Shown piece after piece: positions 21,185-31,434 of a stretch of 49,820 nucleotides of DNA. The number at the start of each line of letters is the position of its first letter. Within the stretch, counting starts at the first letter, position 1. Both the position numbers and the translations under genes were made by a program. Source of the stretch: Zelonia costaricensis (Eukaryota > Euglenozoa > Kinetoplastea > Trypanosomatida > Trypanosomatidae); contig JASAOO010003376.1 in the NCBI GenBank assembly GCA_030849075.1, positions 1 to 49,820 of the forward strand. Direction: 5' to 3'. The notes under the pieces are model-generated. The model saw only the letters and a list, made by a program, of their open reading frames with translations. It did no database searches and was not told where the DNA came from.

Positions 21185-22225
21185 TTTTCTCTCCTTCTCT
21201 CTGTACTGGTGCCTCTGCGTCATTGCGGCAGGCGCACGCGCACACCACGCGCGACTCTTGGTCTCTCCCCCCCTTCCCCGCATGTGTGCGCACGAGGTGC
21301 AGGGAAAGCTGAGAAAGGGGGGTAGCCGACCGAGGTGGGTCAGTGTGTGTGTGTGTGTGAGCGCACCACCTGCAGCGAGCACAACGGTCTAGGGACTGTT
21401 GTCAGTATTCCGTTCCGTGTTCTCCTTCGTTGCCTTTATGTGCCCCTTTTTTGTTTTGTGTGTAAGCGTGTGCACTTGTGCCGTAGAGGTGTTGCGTGTC
21501 TCGTAGGGGTGCACTCGTGCGGTGCCAGCCCGGTATCCACGTCGCGTCCCACGGGCAGGGCGTGCGAGAGTTCCTTGACGGTCTCGTGTTTCCCTTTTCC
21601 ATTGTTTCTCCACTCCCTTCTCTCTCTCTTCGTTGTTCTCGCTTGCACTACTGTGTGTCTGTGGGTCTGTTTGTGTGTGTGTATGTTGCCTCTGCGCGTG
21701 TTGCCTGGTAGACCCGCTTGACGAGATGGCGGCGCGCAGATGCGTGTGCGCGTGTGTGTGCGTGCGTAGACGTGTGTCTCTTGGCCCCCCTTCTCCGCCT
21801 AGTTCCCTCTCCGCGTTCATTTAGAAAAGAAGAGATCGAGTGACACCTTTCCTTTTTTTTTTTTCGGTGACTGTGCGTGCGTGCGTGTGTGTTGTACGCC
21901 GTTGGTACGCGGAGTCTCACACTCCATCAGGAAGCCAAGAAGAAACGACAGAGATTGCGGAGAACGCGAAGCGCACCGAAGACGCCTGGGGGGTGGCGGG
22001 GTGGGGGTGAGCGATGGGCTCGTCCAGCACGCCCCTGCTGATCTTCCTCAGGCTGGGTGGGGAGGGAGGGGGTAGCGGGAGATGCAGGTAGTGACGTTCA
22101 CTTTGCTCCCGTAAAGTGCGGCTGCACCGGTTCAAGGGGAAGAGGAGGAAGGAGGAAGGCCCAAGGCAGCCCTGACGGAGCTTCGCGCCGCTTCTGGAAG
22201 CCTCTTTGACGAGGTACAGCGCTGC

Positions 22226-22395
22226 TCCACTCATCCTCACGTCTCGCTTCCCCAATCCTCCCCCCTTCCCCAATGACTCGATCTCTCGACAAAACCAAAA
22301 ATGCGATCCTTGTCGCAACCCCGCACTCCTCCGCACCTGCTCTCCTCCACCAACACATACACACGCACACACACACACACGTGCACGACACGCAG
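22226..22395 (+). promoter_or_regulatory. Predicted trans-splice acceptor for RPL21
   Basis: Pyrimidine-rich sequence from about 22226 and a CA repeat contain no AG from 22220 until 22394-22395. That gives a leader of about 75 bases before the ATG at 22470. Confidence 0.55.
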
Positions 22396-22469
22396 TCAAG
22401 GGACTTACACTCTCGTAGTGCACACACACACAACCCGTCTGTTGCCCGCCTCATCCCTGAGCAGAGAAG

Positions 22470-22949
22470 ATGGTCCACTCGTACGGCTACAAGTCCGGCA
22501 CGCGCCACCTCTTCGCCAAGAAGTTCCGCAAGCATGGCGTCCCGTCCGTGTCGACGATTCTGTCGAGCGTGAAGGTCGGCGACTACGTCGACGTGGTCGC
22601 GGACTCGGCGGTGCGTGAGGGCATGCCGCACAAGTACTACCACGGCCGCACCGGCATCGTCTGGAACGTGACCCCGCGCGGCGTGGGCGTCATCATCAAC
22701 AAGCCGGTCCGCACCCGCACCCTGCGCAAGCGCATCTGCGTCCGCTTCGAGCACGTCCGCAAGTCGCGCTGCCAGGAGGCGTTCAAGGCGAAGGAGCACC
22801 AGTTCCAGGCGCACCTCTCCGCCAAGAAGGCCGGCAAGACGCTGCCCGCGCTGAAGAAGAGCTCGCGCCTTGGTGGCATCGTGCGCCCCAAGAACGTGGA
22901 GGTGCTCGCCCGCCGCGTGGCCGACTACGAGGCGATGCTGCCGTACTGA
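22470..22949 (+). CDS. RPL21: 60S ribosomal protein L21 (eL21)
   Basis: A 159-residue basic protein of the eL21 family, a structural component of the large cytosolic ribosomal subunit. The N terminus [15 protein letters not shown] and the following FRKHG match the family's typical start. The central segment (about residues 30-80) with [14 protein letters not shown], the [10 protein letters not shown] stretch and GVGVIINK is the SH3-like core, and a lysine/arginine-rich C-terminal half follows. Length is normal for the family (about 160). The ATG at 22470 is the first after the predicted splice acceptor. Codons almost all end in G or C, as expected for a highly expressed trypanosomatid gene. 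It sits between the tetraspan array and a mitochondrial-type gene, with no functional link implied. Confidence 0.97.
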   Translation: MVHSYGYKSGTRHLFAKKFRKHGVPSVSTILSSVKVGDYVDVVADSAVREGMPHKYYHGRTGIVWNVTPRGVGVIINKPVRTRTLRKRICVRFEHVRKSRCQEAFKAKEHQFQAHLSAKKAGKTLPALKKSSRLGGIVRPKNVEVLARRVADYEAMLPY

Positions 22950-23819
22950 GCCCGCACTTCCTCCTCCTTCTTCTCTCGCCCCCACTTCCTCTTGGGGAGG
23001 AGGCGTGGGAGTAGGTTGGAGAGTGCGTGTGTGTGTGTGTGATTGTCCACCGTGACGCTCCCCCTTCTTTGTGATTCCCTCCTTTGTGCTTTTTGATCGA
23101 GTTCTCGTGTCGCTGCTGCGTGTGTCTGCTGCCCACGCCGCCCCTGCCCTCCGCCCGACCCCCACCACCCCTCCCTCCCTTGAGTGGGGTGTGGCTGTGT
23201 GGAGGGTCGGGCGGAGGGACACAGCAGCAACAGCAGCAGCGCGCACGCACGCGGCGATGCGGTGAACTCGAATAACAACAACAACAAAGCCGTTTCCTCC
23301 ACCACAACAGCTGCAGTGGATCGAGATTCCCGTTGGCGAGGACGCAGGTGGCTGATGCGCGTGCTCGCTGCCTTGAGTTTGCATGCTGCGTCACGGCACG
23401 CGACTCGTGCGGGCCGTGTGGAGCGTTGCGGGTGACGAGGCCGCAGCGCTCCAATAGCCTCTCTGCACCCTCTGGCGGTCAAGCAGAGTGGCGAAGTGGG
23501 GGTATGGGCCTCCACAGCGCAAAGCTGCGCTCCGCTCTTGAACCCGCACACTCGCTCGCCGCGCACGGGTGGGAGGCGGGGTGTGGTGTGGATTGAATCC
23601 TGTAGCGTCTTGTCGACGTTCGCCACGTACTCCTTGAATGCCGTCCTCCTCCCTCCCTTCACACGGCTGTTGGCATGTCACGGGCCTACGCGCTGCCCTT
23701 CTTCAGGGCATGTGTGTCACGCCTCACAGAGAAAGCAAAGAATCGCATTGCTCGAGCAACCAGCGAGTGACGGCATCGCAGCATCAACACTATCTTCAGC
23801 AGCCTCATCACACGCACAC

Positions 23820-23850
<31 letters not shown>

Positions 23851-23902
23851 AGCAGGCACACACGCTTCAACACGTACTGAACGGTCGACAAGCTTCTTGC
23901 CA
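22950..23902. other. Spacer after RPL21
   Basis: It contains a short TG run at 23028-23042 soon after the stop, some non-repetitive sequence, and a CA repeat (about 23811-23850) before the next gene. No gene is supported here. Confidence 0.7.
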
Positions 23903-24730
23903 ATGCTGCTTCGCTGCACGCCGCGGCTGGCCCCCGCCTTTCGCTACACCGCCGTGGCGCTTGCGCCAACGCGTCCGGGCGGCCACAGCGACAGCGGCGG
24001 GAGTAGGGGCAGCAGCGCTGGCAGCTCGAGCAACCCCTTCATCAAGAACAAAAACAGCGGCGGCGGCGGGGGCGGGGGTGGTGCTTGGGCGCTGCCGAAA
24101 CAGCTCGTCGGCTGGTACCCTCGCAAGGGTGGCGAGTTCCTTGCCAACACCATGGCCGGGCACAACCTCTTCATTCAGGACATCCCCACCCGCTTCGACG
24201 ACGTCCACGCCCGGCACTTCTCCCTCGTGGAGGGGCTTACCATCACCCCGCTGTACACCCTGACGATGGTGCACTACTTCTCCATCTTCTGCCAGTACCC
24301 GACGCGGGTGGAGGTGCTGAAGCCGATGCTCGAGGAGCTGGGGCAGAAGAGCGAGCTGCAGTACCGCTGGCTGCTCATCCTGCAGGCCAAGAAGCCGCCG
24401 CTGGAGGTGGTGGCGTGGCGCGCGGCGCTGCTGACGCTGCAGGTAACGCTCTTTCCTATCTGGCTGTTCCTCTCCGCCATCGCACCGCAGCTCGTGCACG
24501 CCACTGTCTCCTTCACGAGCCACATCCTCCACACCAAGTACAGCTGCCTGAGCAACAGCGGCAGCAGCGCGGCGGGTGGGCGGGCGGCGGTGGTGCCGGA
24601 GTTCGTGGCGAAGGCGGCGGACATGTACGGCGCGAAGGAGACGTTCCACGAGGCGCAGAGCGTGTCGCTGCCCACCGACATCGGCGTGGCCATCGCCATG
24701 CTGCTCATCATCCTCTACCTCGTCGGCTGA
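23903..24730 (+). CDS. Probable mitochondrial membrane protein, hypothetical
   Basis: A 275-residue protein I do not recognise. I start it at ATG 23903; two codons upstream there is only a TTG. The first 25 residues are rich in arginine and small residues without acids (MLLRCTPRLAPAFRY), a plausible mitochondrial targeting sequence. A disordered Ser/Gly segment including a run of eight glycines follows to about residue 63. The central region (about 75-165) is well-behaved globular sequence containing HFSLVEG and YPTRVEVLKPMLEEL. One hydrophobic segment lies at about 169-196 and a second at the extreme C terminus (259-275), which ends at the membrane. Codon use is gene-like throughout. Inner mitochondrial membrane location is an inference. 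Confidence 0.82.
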   Translation: MLLRCTPRLAPAFRYTAVALAPTRPGGHSDSGGSRGSSAGSSSNPFIKNKNSGGGGGGGGAWALPKQLVGWYPRKGGEFLANTMAGHNLFIQDIPTRFDDVHARHFSLVEGLTITPLYTLTMVHYFSIFCQYPTRVEVLKPMLEELGQKSELQYRWLLILQAKKPPLEVVAWRAALLTLQVTLFPIWLFLSAIAPQLVHATVSFTSHILHTKYSCLSNSGSSAAGGRAAVVPEFVAKAADMYGAKETFHEAQSVSLPTDIGVAIAMLLIILYLVG

Positions 24731-25972
24731 GGTACCCGCCGCGCGCCTCCTCTTCGTGGTGCCTTGGTCGCTGCCGTGAAGGAAGCGCGTACACGCGAAG
24801 AGAAAAGAGTAAAGTCTGTCAAGAGACGGTGCCGTGCAGTTGCGGGCGTGTAAGTTTGTGGGTTGACGGTTCTTATCAATAAAGGAGTGCTTTTGTCGCC
24901 GCCTCGCGTGCATTCTGACGTTCTGCGAAGTGTGGCGCCAGCACAGGGGAGGGGAGGGGGACGGGGAGGGTGAGGTGTGGGCTTGGGAGGTGTCCTGCGT
25001 CTCCGCCCTCTCCACCTCTTCCTCCTGTCGCTCCCCCGGCACGCACGTCTCCCTCTCCTCCCTCCGCCCCTTCACACGGGCATTGGCAAGACGCGGCACG
25101 GCTCGCGAGTGCAACGCAAGCCAAGCACACCAAACCGGTGCAGCACTTCGCCGCTGCCGGGAGGAAGGGGGGGGGGCGAGCGCATGGATTGCCCAGTGCC
25201 CACTCCATGAACGCACACGCACGCGTGCACGCACACGCACACACGGGGACCGGTGCGGGTGGCAAGCTCGAGATCTTCTTATCACACAACAAGTTCGCAA
25301 GACAATACACACACACAAAAGAAAAAAAAACAAGAAGATCAGCAAGAAAGAACAGAATTGGAGGGAGGCGAGTCGGCGATCGCGTTCGTGCTCATGGGAC
25401 TGCAGCGCGTGTCGTGCAGCACGCACGCGCGGCTCGGAAGTGGAGCAGAGCGAGTAAAGAAGCGGAACACGCCAAATCCGACTTCTCCGCACATTTTTTT
25501 TTCTCTGACAAAGCATAGTAGGGGCGAAGCAACTCTCCCCTCTGTGTCTCTGTGTGTCCGTGTCATCATCACCATCAACACACGGACTCGGTTCATTCGT
25601 GACTGCCCAATGGCTCACTCAGCCTCCTCCGCCGTCTCGCCTCCTCGACATCTTCGCCGCACACAGCTGCAGCCCCTCACACCCTCCCACTGCCGTCCCT
25701 CTTCAACCCTTTCACCCCCCCCCTTTCCTGGCTGTAGTGAAGATCTGTGTCTACCCTTTGGCAGTGCCCGCTGGCCCAGTTGGCCACGCGGCTCTACCGC
25801 CCAACAAAAGAACTCGCTCAACCACACACGCACGCACACGAACGCGAAGAAGCAAAAGAAAATAAAGGGACAGCAATAGCGCAAACTCTCTCGAGCCAAC
25901 CACAAACACACAATCGAACACCGCTCCCCCCCCTCACACACACACGTGCACTCGCACCACCCACCCCCAATC
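24731..25972. other. Spacer before the fucokinase gene
   Basis: No gene is supported. It contains a G-rich strip (24948-24972), A-rich sequence around 25319-25332, CA-rich strings, and the pyrimidine tract with splice acceptor just before the next gene. A long reverse-strand open frame across this spacer and the preceding gene is a shadow of GC-biased codons. Confidence 0.7.
25697..25737 (+). promoter_or_regulatory. Predicted trans-splice acceptor for the fucokinase gene
   Basis: A strong pyrimidine tract including nine cytosines ends in GGCTGTAG, with AG at 25736-25737. The leader would be about 235 bases. Confidence 0.55.
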
Positions 25973-28900
25973 ATGAACATCAACTTTCTTTTCAGCCTCC
26001 CCAACAGCCTGTCCGAATATGCCGGCGTCAGGAAGCTGTTGGCCGATGCAGCCGCGTTCCCGGTGGGGGAGAGCGCGCAGACGGGCGAGCTGGCTGTGCC
26101 TGGCGTGTACTGCGGCTGCGACCCCGGCGGGGCCCCGCTAGGCTCTGGCGGCGGCACCGTCCACCTGCTGCACAGCTGCTACCTCGATGCGCAGCGGGCA
26201 GCCGCACCGGCGCAGCGCACCTCCTTCGCCTCGTGGCTGCGCCTTGCCGACAATGACGGGCGCGTGATTGTCCACGCTGGTGGACTCAGCCGCCGGCTGC
26301 CCGCCTACGCCTCGCTCGGGAAGGCGCTGCTGCCCTTCCCGCCGTGCCGGTGGAAGCGCGGCGGCAAGCTCTCGCGCACGCTGCTCTCCACGCAGGTGCC
26401 GCTCTACCGCGCGCTGCTCGCGGCGGCCCCCGCCAACTTACGCACGCTTGTGGCCTGCGGTGATATCTGCCTGCACGTCGCCGCGCCGCTGCCGGCACTC
26501 TTGAGGTTTGCGGACGCGGATGTGCTGTGCTTTGGTGTCAAGGCGGACGTGCACCTATTGCCGAACCACGGCGTCTTCTACGCCTCGCGCCTGCACCCGT
26601 TCGACCTTGACTTCATGCTGCAGAAGCCTACTGTGGCGGAGCTGCGCGAGCGTGCCGCACCTGGCACGCACACGTGCTTGCTCGATGTGGGTCTGTGGAT
26701 GCTGAGCGACCGCGCCGTGGAGGTGCTGGCGCGCAAGTGCATCGGCACCCCATTGGACTCGCCGTCGTTGGGCGAGTCGACACGCATGCAGTCGACGACG
26801 GTGTGCCGCCCGTACGACCTCTACGGCGAGTTCGGCTGCACGCTGGGCACCCACGCGGTGTGCGAGGACGCCGAGACCGCTGGGCTCAAGGCGCGCGTCG
26901 TGGAGCTGCGAGAGACGGAGTTTCTGCACTACGGCACGAACCGCCAGATTTTCTCTTCCACGCAGACCTTGCAGAGCTGCGAGTCACCGTCGCCGGCGTG
27001 GTCGTGGGCCACGCCGTTCGACGGCATCCTGGCTCCGGCAGGGCCTCGTGATGTCTTGCCATCGCCGCCGCTGCCAGCCCCTGACGTCGGCACCGCCCGT
27101 GCGGCTGTCGCTGATGCTGCGGACTCGAATGCGTCCACAAGTGCAAGCACGTTGATCCGCAACATGGAGGAGCCGAGCTTCAGCGCCGGCGACGCGATGC
27201 CGCTGCTCGCGACGCCGTCGTCGGTAATTGCGCACAACTGCGTCGTGCTGGCGCCACTGGACGGGTCGGCGGCGAAGGCGCGCGGCACGGCTGCCGGGCT
27301 GCGGCCGGTGCGCAACCTCTGGGTGGAGAGCAGCTGGATCGGCGCGCGGTGGGTGCTCGAGGGCGGGCACATCTTCACCGGCATCCCACGCAACGACTGG
27401 GCCCTCGCGGTGCCCAACGGCGTGTGCATCAGCGTCGTGCCGGTGCACACGTCGGGCATACCGGGCTTGGCGGCGGCGGCGGCGGAGGCGGTGGGGCCGA
27501 CGCCGCAGGTGCCGCGGGCGTACCACCTGGACGACGCCTTCCGTGGCGACGTGCACAGTGCGGCGACGGTGTACATGGGAATGCCACTGCATGAGTGGCT
27601 GTCAAGCCGCGGCTTCACAGTGGAGGAGCTGTGCCCCGCTGTCGGTGGTGGGGGTGGCCGTGACACTGATGCTGATGCTGATGCTGCTGCTGGCGCTCCC
27701 GCATCTGCGCCCCCTCTGGATATCTACGATGCGGCGCTCTTCCCTGTTTGCCGCGACGCGCAGCAGCTGGGTGACTTCCTCTACACGGCAACGATGCCGC
27801 CCGCTGCGGTGGAGGGGGCAGATGCGGCGCGGTTCGCCGCGGGGCAGGCGGTGTGGCGCACGCAGCCGCGCGTGTCAGCCACGGATCTGCTGCACCTCAC
27901 CGACGTCCCGGCCGTGCTGCGGAACACCGAGTACTACGAGCGGCGCATGCTCGCCATCGCCCTGGCTCTGGCCACGTCCGACCCGGCCTCCGTCTCCGCG
28001 TCCAGCACCCGGGCGCACGGGGCCGCCGCGGCGTCGACAGTGGTGACGGGCCCCATGGTCGCCCTCCTGCAGCAGCAGTTCTTTCTGCTGGACCTCAACC
28101 ACGTAGCGCAGCGTGTCGTGCAGCTGGGCATCGCGCTGCCAGCGGCCCGCGTCACACAGTCAAGCCCGGCAGACGAGCCGGCATCGCGAAGCGCGAGTCC
28201 TGCGGCTGGTGCAGCCCCAGACCCCGACGCGCTCGACGTGTTTGCCACGCAGCGGGAGGTGACGCACCCGAGCTGGGCGCAAATCTTCCTCGCTCGCAGC
28301 GGCCCCAGCGGCACCGCCAGCGCCGCGCCCCTCTGCTCGCTGCCGGGCCGCATCGTCGCCGCGCACTACCACATGTTTGTGAGCCGAGTGGTGGAGCTGA
28401 CCGTGCGCGCGATGGCGGAGGCGGCGCCGGCGATGTCGGACGCGGAGGCGGCGGCGTGCCTTGCGCGGCTGCGAGTCGCGAGCGTGGCGGACGCGAAGGC
28501 GCTCGCGGCGCAGCACGACGCGGCTGCCTTCGCAGAGCTGCGTGCCTCCCTCATGCGCTCCTTTCCGGATGACCGCCACGACCCACAGCTCGGCGTGCAC
28601 CTCGATCAGATCATCTGGGGCCGCAGCCCCATCCGCATTGACCTCGCCGGGGCGTGGACAGACACACCGCCGTACACGATCTTGAACGGCGGCAGCGTCA
28701 TCAACGTTGCCGTGGAGCTGAACGGCCAGCCGCCGGTGCAGGTGTACGTGCGCGTGCGGCGTGACCCCATTATCGTCATGCACTCGATCGACTCGGGCGA
28801 GCAGACAACCATCACCAGCTTCGATGAGATTCGCACATACGCGACGATGCAGAACCCCTTCTCGATTCCCAAGGCGGCCCTCGCGCTCTGCGGCTTTGTG

Positions 28901-29719
28901 CCCGAGTTCTGCTCCACCGTGTACCCCTCGCTGCGGCACCAGCTCGAGGCCCGCTTTGGCGGCCACGGACTTGAGATCACGCTGCTGGTGGCGATTCCCA
29001 CGGGTTCCGGCCTCGGCACGAGCTCCGTCGTCTCCGGCGCGGTGCTGCAGTCGCTAGCGGAGTTCTGCAAGCTACCGTGGCGCACACATGATGTGTGCCG
29101 CCGCGTGCTGCTGATGGAGCAGATGTTGACAGCGGGCGGTGGCTGGCAGGATCAGTACGGCGGTCTCTTCGCGGGCGTCAAGCTCGTGCAGTCTGCCGCC
29201 GGCCTGCCGTGCACCCCCACAGTTCGGTGGATGCCCGACGGCGTCTTCGCGAACCCGAAGTTCGCCTCCTGCCACCTCCTGTACTATACCGGTGTCACCC
29301 GCGTGGCGAAGGGCATCCTCGAGGAGGTGGTGCGCGACGTCTTCTTGAACAACGGCACGAAGCTGCAGCTGCTGCACGAGATGGGCGGGCCGCACACGGC
29401 TGCGATGTACGACGCAATCACGGCCGGGAACTACAAGGGCTTTGCGCGGCTTGTGCACCGCACGTGGAGCCAGAAGAAGCGCCTCGACGACGGCGTGTGC
29501 AACCCGCAAGTGCAGGCCATTGTGGATGTGGTGGAGCCGTATGTGTGGGGCCTCACTTTGCCAGGTGCGGGCGGTGGCGGCTACATGTACATGTGTGCCA
29601 AAGACGACGCCAGCGCCCGTACGATTCGCGAGCTGCTCACGGCTAACCCACCCAACGCCAACGCCCGCTTTGTTGAGATGACGCTGTCGACCACGGGCAT
29701 GCAGATCAGCCGGTCTTGA
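25973..29719 (+). CDS. FKP: Bifunctional fucokinase / GDP-fucose pyrophosphorylase (FKP type)
   Basis: A 1248-residue protein of the salvage route L-fucose to fucose-1-phosphate to GDP-fucose; in Leishmania related enzymes also activate D-arabinose. The N-terminal half is the pyrophosphorylase: G-S-G-G-G-T (57-62) matches its nucleotide-binding loop and HAGGLSRR (101-108) with a following GKALLPFP is typical. The C-terminal third is a GHMP kinase: RIDLAGAWTDTPP from 888, the ATP loop PTGSGLGTSS (1009-1018), WQDQYGG near 1060, and the third motif PGAGGGGY (1197-1204). Pyrophosphorylase-then-kinase order and length match bifunctional FKPs. The ATG at 25973 is used; a GTG nine codons earlier is unlikely. 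Alanine-rich linkers join the domains. Substrate preference (fucose or arabinose) cannot be read from sequence by eye. Confidence 0.95.
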   Translation: MNINFLFSLPNSLSEYAGVRKLLADAAAFPVGESAQTGELAVPGVYCGCDPGGAPLGSGGGTVHLLHSCYLDAQRAAAPAQRTSFASWLRLADNDGRVIVHAGGLSRRLPAYASLGKALLPFPPCRWKRGGKLSRTLLSTQVPLYRALLAAAPANLRTLVACGDICLHVAAPLPALLRFADADVLCFGVKADVHLLPNHGVFYASRLHPFDLDFMLQKPTVAELRERAAPGTHTCLLDVGLWMLSDRAVEVLARKCIGTPLDSPSLGESTRMQSTTVCRPYDLYGEFGCTLGTHAVCEDAETAGLKARVVELRETEFLHYGTNRQIFSSTQTLQSCESPSPAWSWATPFDGILAPAGPRDVLPSPPLPAPDVGTARAAVADAADSNASTSASTLIRNMEEPSFSAGDAMPLLATPSSVIAHNCVVLAPLDGSAAKARGTAAGLRPVRNLWVESSWIGARWVLEGGHIFTGIPRNDWALAVPNGVCISVVPVHTSGIPGLAAAAAEAVGPTPQVPRAYHLDDAFRGDVHSAATVYMGMPLHEWLSSRGFTVEELCPAVGGGGGRDTDADADAAAGAPASAPPLDIYDAALFPVCRDAQQLGDFLYTATMPPAAVEGADAARFAAGQAVWRTQPRVSATDLLHLTDVPAVLRNTEYYERRMLAIALALATSDPASVSASSTRAHGAAAASTVVTGPMVALLQQQFFLLDLNHVAQRVVQLGIALPAARVTQSSPADEPASRSASPAAGAAPDPDALDVFATQREVTHPSWAQIFLARSGPSGTASAAPLCSLPGRIVAAHYHMFVSRVVELTVRAMAEAAPAMSDAEAAACLARLRVASVADAKALAAQHDAAAFAELRASLMRSFPDDRHDPQLGVHLDQIIWGRSPIRIDLAGAWTDTPPYTILNGGSVINVAVELNGQPPVQVYVRVRRDPIIVMHSIDSGEQTTITSFDEIRTYATMQNPFSIPKAALALCGFVPEFCSTVYPSLRHQLEARFGGHGLEITLLVAIPTGSGLGTSSVVSGAVLQSLAEFCKLPWRTHDVCRRVLLMEQMLTAGGGWQDQYGGLFAGVKLVQSAAGLPCTPTVRWMPDGVFANPKFASCHLLYYTGVTRVAKGILEEVVRDVFLNNGTKLQLLHEMGGPHTAAMYDAITAGNYKGFARLVHRTWSQKKRLDDGVCNPQVQAIVDVVEPYVWGLTLPGAGGGGYMYMCAKDDASARTIRELLTANPPNANARFVEMTLSTTGMQISRS

Positions 29720-31240
29720 GACGGAAAAAACACAGGAGGAGCTCAGAACACACACACACACACACGCACACATGCGTACACAAGCAACGCACGCCCCTCG
29801 TAGAACATGTCGACACGAGAGTGCGTTGCTCTGCGAAGCAGCGACTGGCACCGGGGTTGGGGGGGGGGCGCACCCCCGTTTCGCTGGCCCCGTCGTGTCT
29901 CGCTGCACCCTTCTTCCTTCTTTTCCTTCTCCCCCCCTCCCTTCCCTCCGCGGGTGAAGGCCGCATGGGATGTCGGTGGTGTGCTGCCTTCTCCCACATT
30001 GAGCAACTGTCGCTGCGCCCCCGCCTAACTCCCCGCTCCCCCCTTCCTCTTCGGAACCGCCGCCACTTCCAACGCTCGCGATGCGGGCCTCTTATCCAGC
30101 GCCATACCCGATCCGCTACGGCCGATCCGCCAAGCGCGCTGCTCTCAAGGCGGATATGCTCTCCCACTACGACGTGGCACGCCGCGCTCGTGTGCCACGC
30201 CCCTCACTGGCGCTACACGCGGCACTGCCATCCGGCACAGACCGCTGCTGGCTCCCCCCCCCGCTCCACGTTGCCGCATCGCGTCCTTGCGCGGGGCTTG
30301 CGGCGTGTCGCGTTGCCAGGCATCACCGGGAGGCCCGCGAAGGGCGTGTGGGAAGGCAAAGCGAGGAGATGCCTTTCCCACTCTTTCTCACTTCTTCGTT
30401 CTTCCTCGGCTTTTTGGTTTGTGTGTGTGTGTGTGGATGCCGTCACGCCTCAGCCTGGCTGCGCTGTGCGTTCCCCGTCTCCCACATTTCTGTTGTGGCC
30501 CAGGAGGCCACGGCAGACGCTCCTTGAACGCTCCCCTTCACCCCTTCCCCGCACCTTCGCGTGCACCCCTAGTGGTGTGTTCTGCGCGCGCGTGTGTGTG
30601 TGTATGTGCATGTGTGCAGGACGTGCACAGGGCGATGCGATCTTCTGCGGCGTGGCGGAGCTGGCATACTCGCACACCTCCTTTGCATGGCTCTCGCGTA
30701 CCCTCGCAAGGGGGTGGAGGCGTTCGGGTGGTGGGGTACGGCGCGGCCGATCCACGCAGGGGTGCTGCCGACCGCCCCGTTTTCTCTCTCAGCATCCCCG
30801 CTCGCCGCTGCAAGGTGAGGTTCACGCACATCGACTTGCCGCACCGACAGCGCGCGAGGAAAACAAAAAAAGAAAACAAAAGAAGGGCTGAGCGAGGTGC
30901 CGTCGCCGACAAGCGATGCACAGCTTCGAGGAGAGCGCATCCCTGGATCGCGGACAGGAGGTGGACGGACAAGAACCCTCTTTGCTGCCATTGCTGATGA
31001 GCAGCTGCCGCTGCGACTCACCCAGCGCGCGGATTCCATCGCCCACACCACTGCACTGGTAATGTGGCTTCCGCATTGCGCATGGGTGTAGTGAATGAGA
31101 AGAGCGCACGCGCGTCTGTCCCGGCACGATGCAGGGGGTGGAGTGGGGCATGCATCTGATCTGCAGCAGCTATGCACTCGTCTCATGTTTTGTGTCTTGC
31201 TTCCCCCGGCGCACCGCCGGCGCTCTGCCCCTTAACATCG

Positions 31241-31271
<31 letters not shown>

Positions 31272-31434
31272 CACACGCACACATGCACACACGTATCGGC
31301 CCTTCACGTCGCCAACTGCACATGTTGACACCACCTTTTGTTGAGGTACAGCCCTCTCACTCCTGTACCACACAACCTCGCCATCTCGCAGCGCAACACA
31401 GCACGGCAAACACCAAAAACGACGCAAGAAGAAA
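29720..31434. other. 1.7 kb spacer after the fucokinase gene
   Basis: A CA repeat starts within 30 bases of the stop (29747-29772), unusual because other genes here have TG repeats in that position. TG runs lie at 30419-30433 and 30588-30604, and a CA run at 31236-31277 precedes the next gene. An A-rich tract (30859-30882) and a non-repetitive block (about 30885-31165) might be a degenerate retroposon. A small frame at 30081 is not convincing as a gene. Confidence 0.6.
31349..31391 (+). promoter_or_regulatory. Predicted trans-splice acceptor for the acidic-tailed protein
   Basis: Pyrimidine-rich sequence ends in CATCTCGCAG with AG at 31390-31391, giving a leader of about 44 bases before the ATG at 31435. 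Confidence 0.45.

Larger units (their letters stand above)
19507..22469. other. 3 kb gene-free spacer between tetraspan 5 and RPL21
   Basis: It contains TG repeats (about 20283-20345, 20748-20792, 21340-21360, 21745-21775), CA repeats before RPL21 (22347-22433), a near-perfect hairpin at 21121-21184, and a short stretch at 20082-20207 whose reverse strand reads like coding sequence. No intact gene is seen. Confidence 0.65.

Noticed and set aside
22098..23384. A 428-codon reverse-strand open frame across RPL21
   Set aside because: It overlaps the ribosomal protein gene antisense and its flanks are low-complexity CA/TG translation.
23867..25618. A 583-codon reverse-strand open frame across the mitochondrial-type gene and the following spacer
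   Set aside because: It is antisense to a well-supported gene, with arginine/histidine-rich low-complexity sequence produced by GC-biased codons on the other strand.
30081..30527. A 148-codon + strand frame with an ATG start in the spacer after the fucokinase gene
   Set aside because: The first half has mildly protein-like composition, but the second half translates a TG repeat and codon bias is weak. It could be part of a degenerate element.
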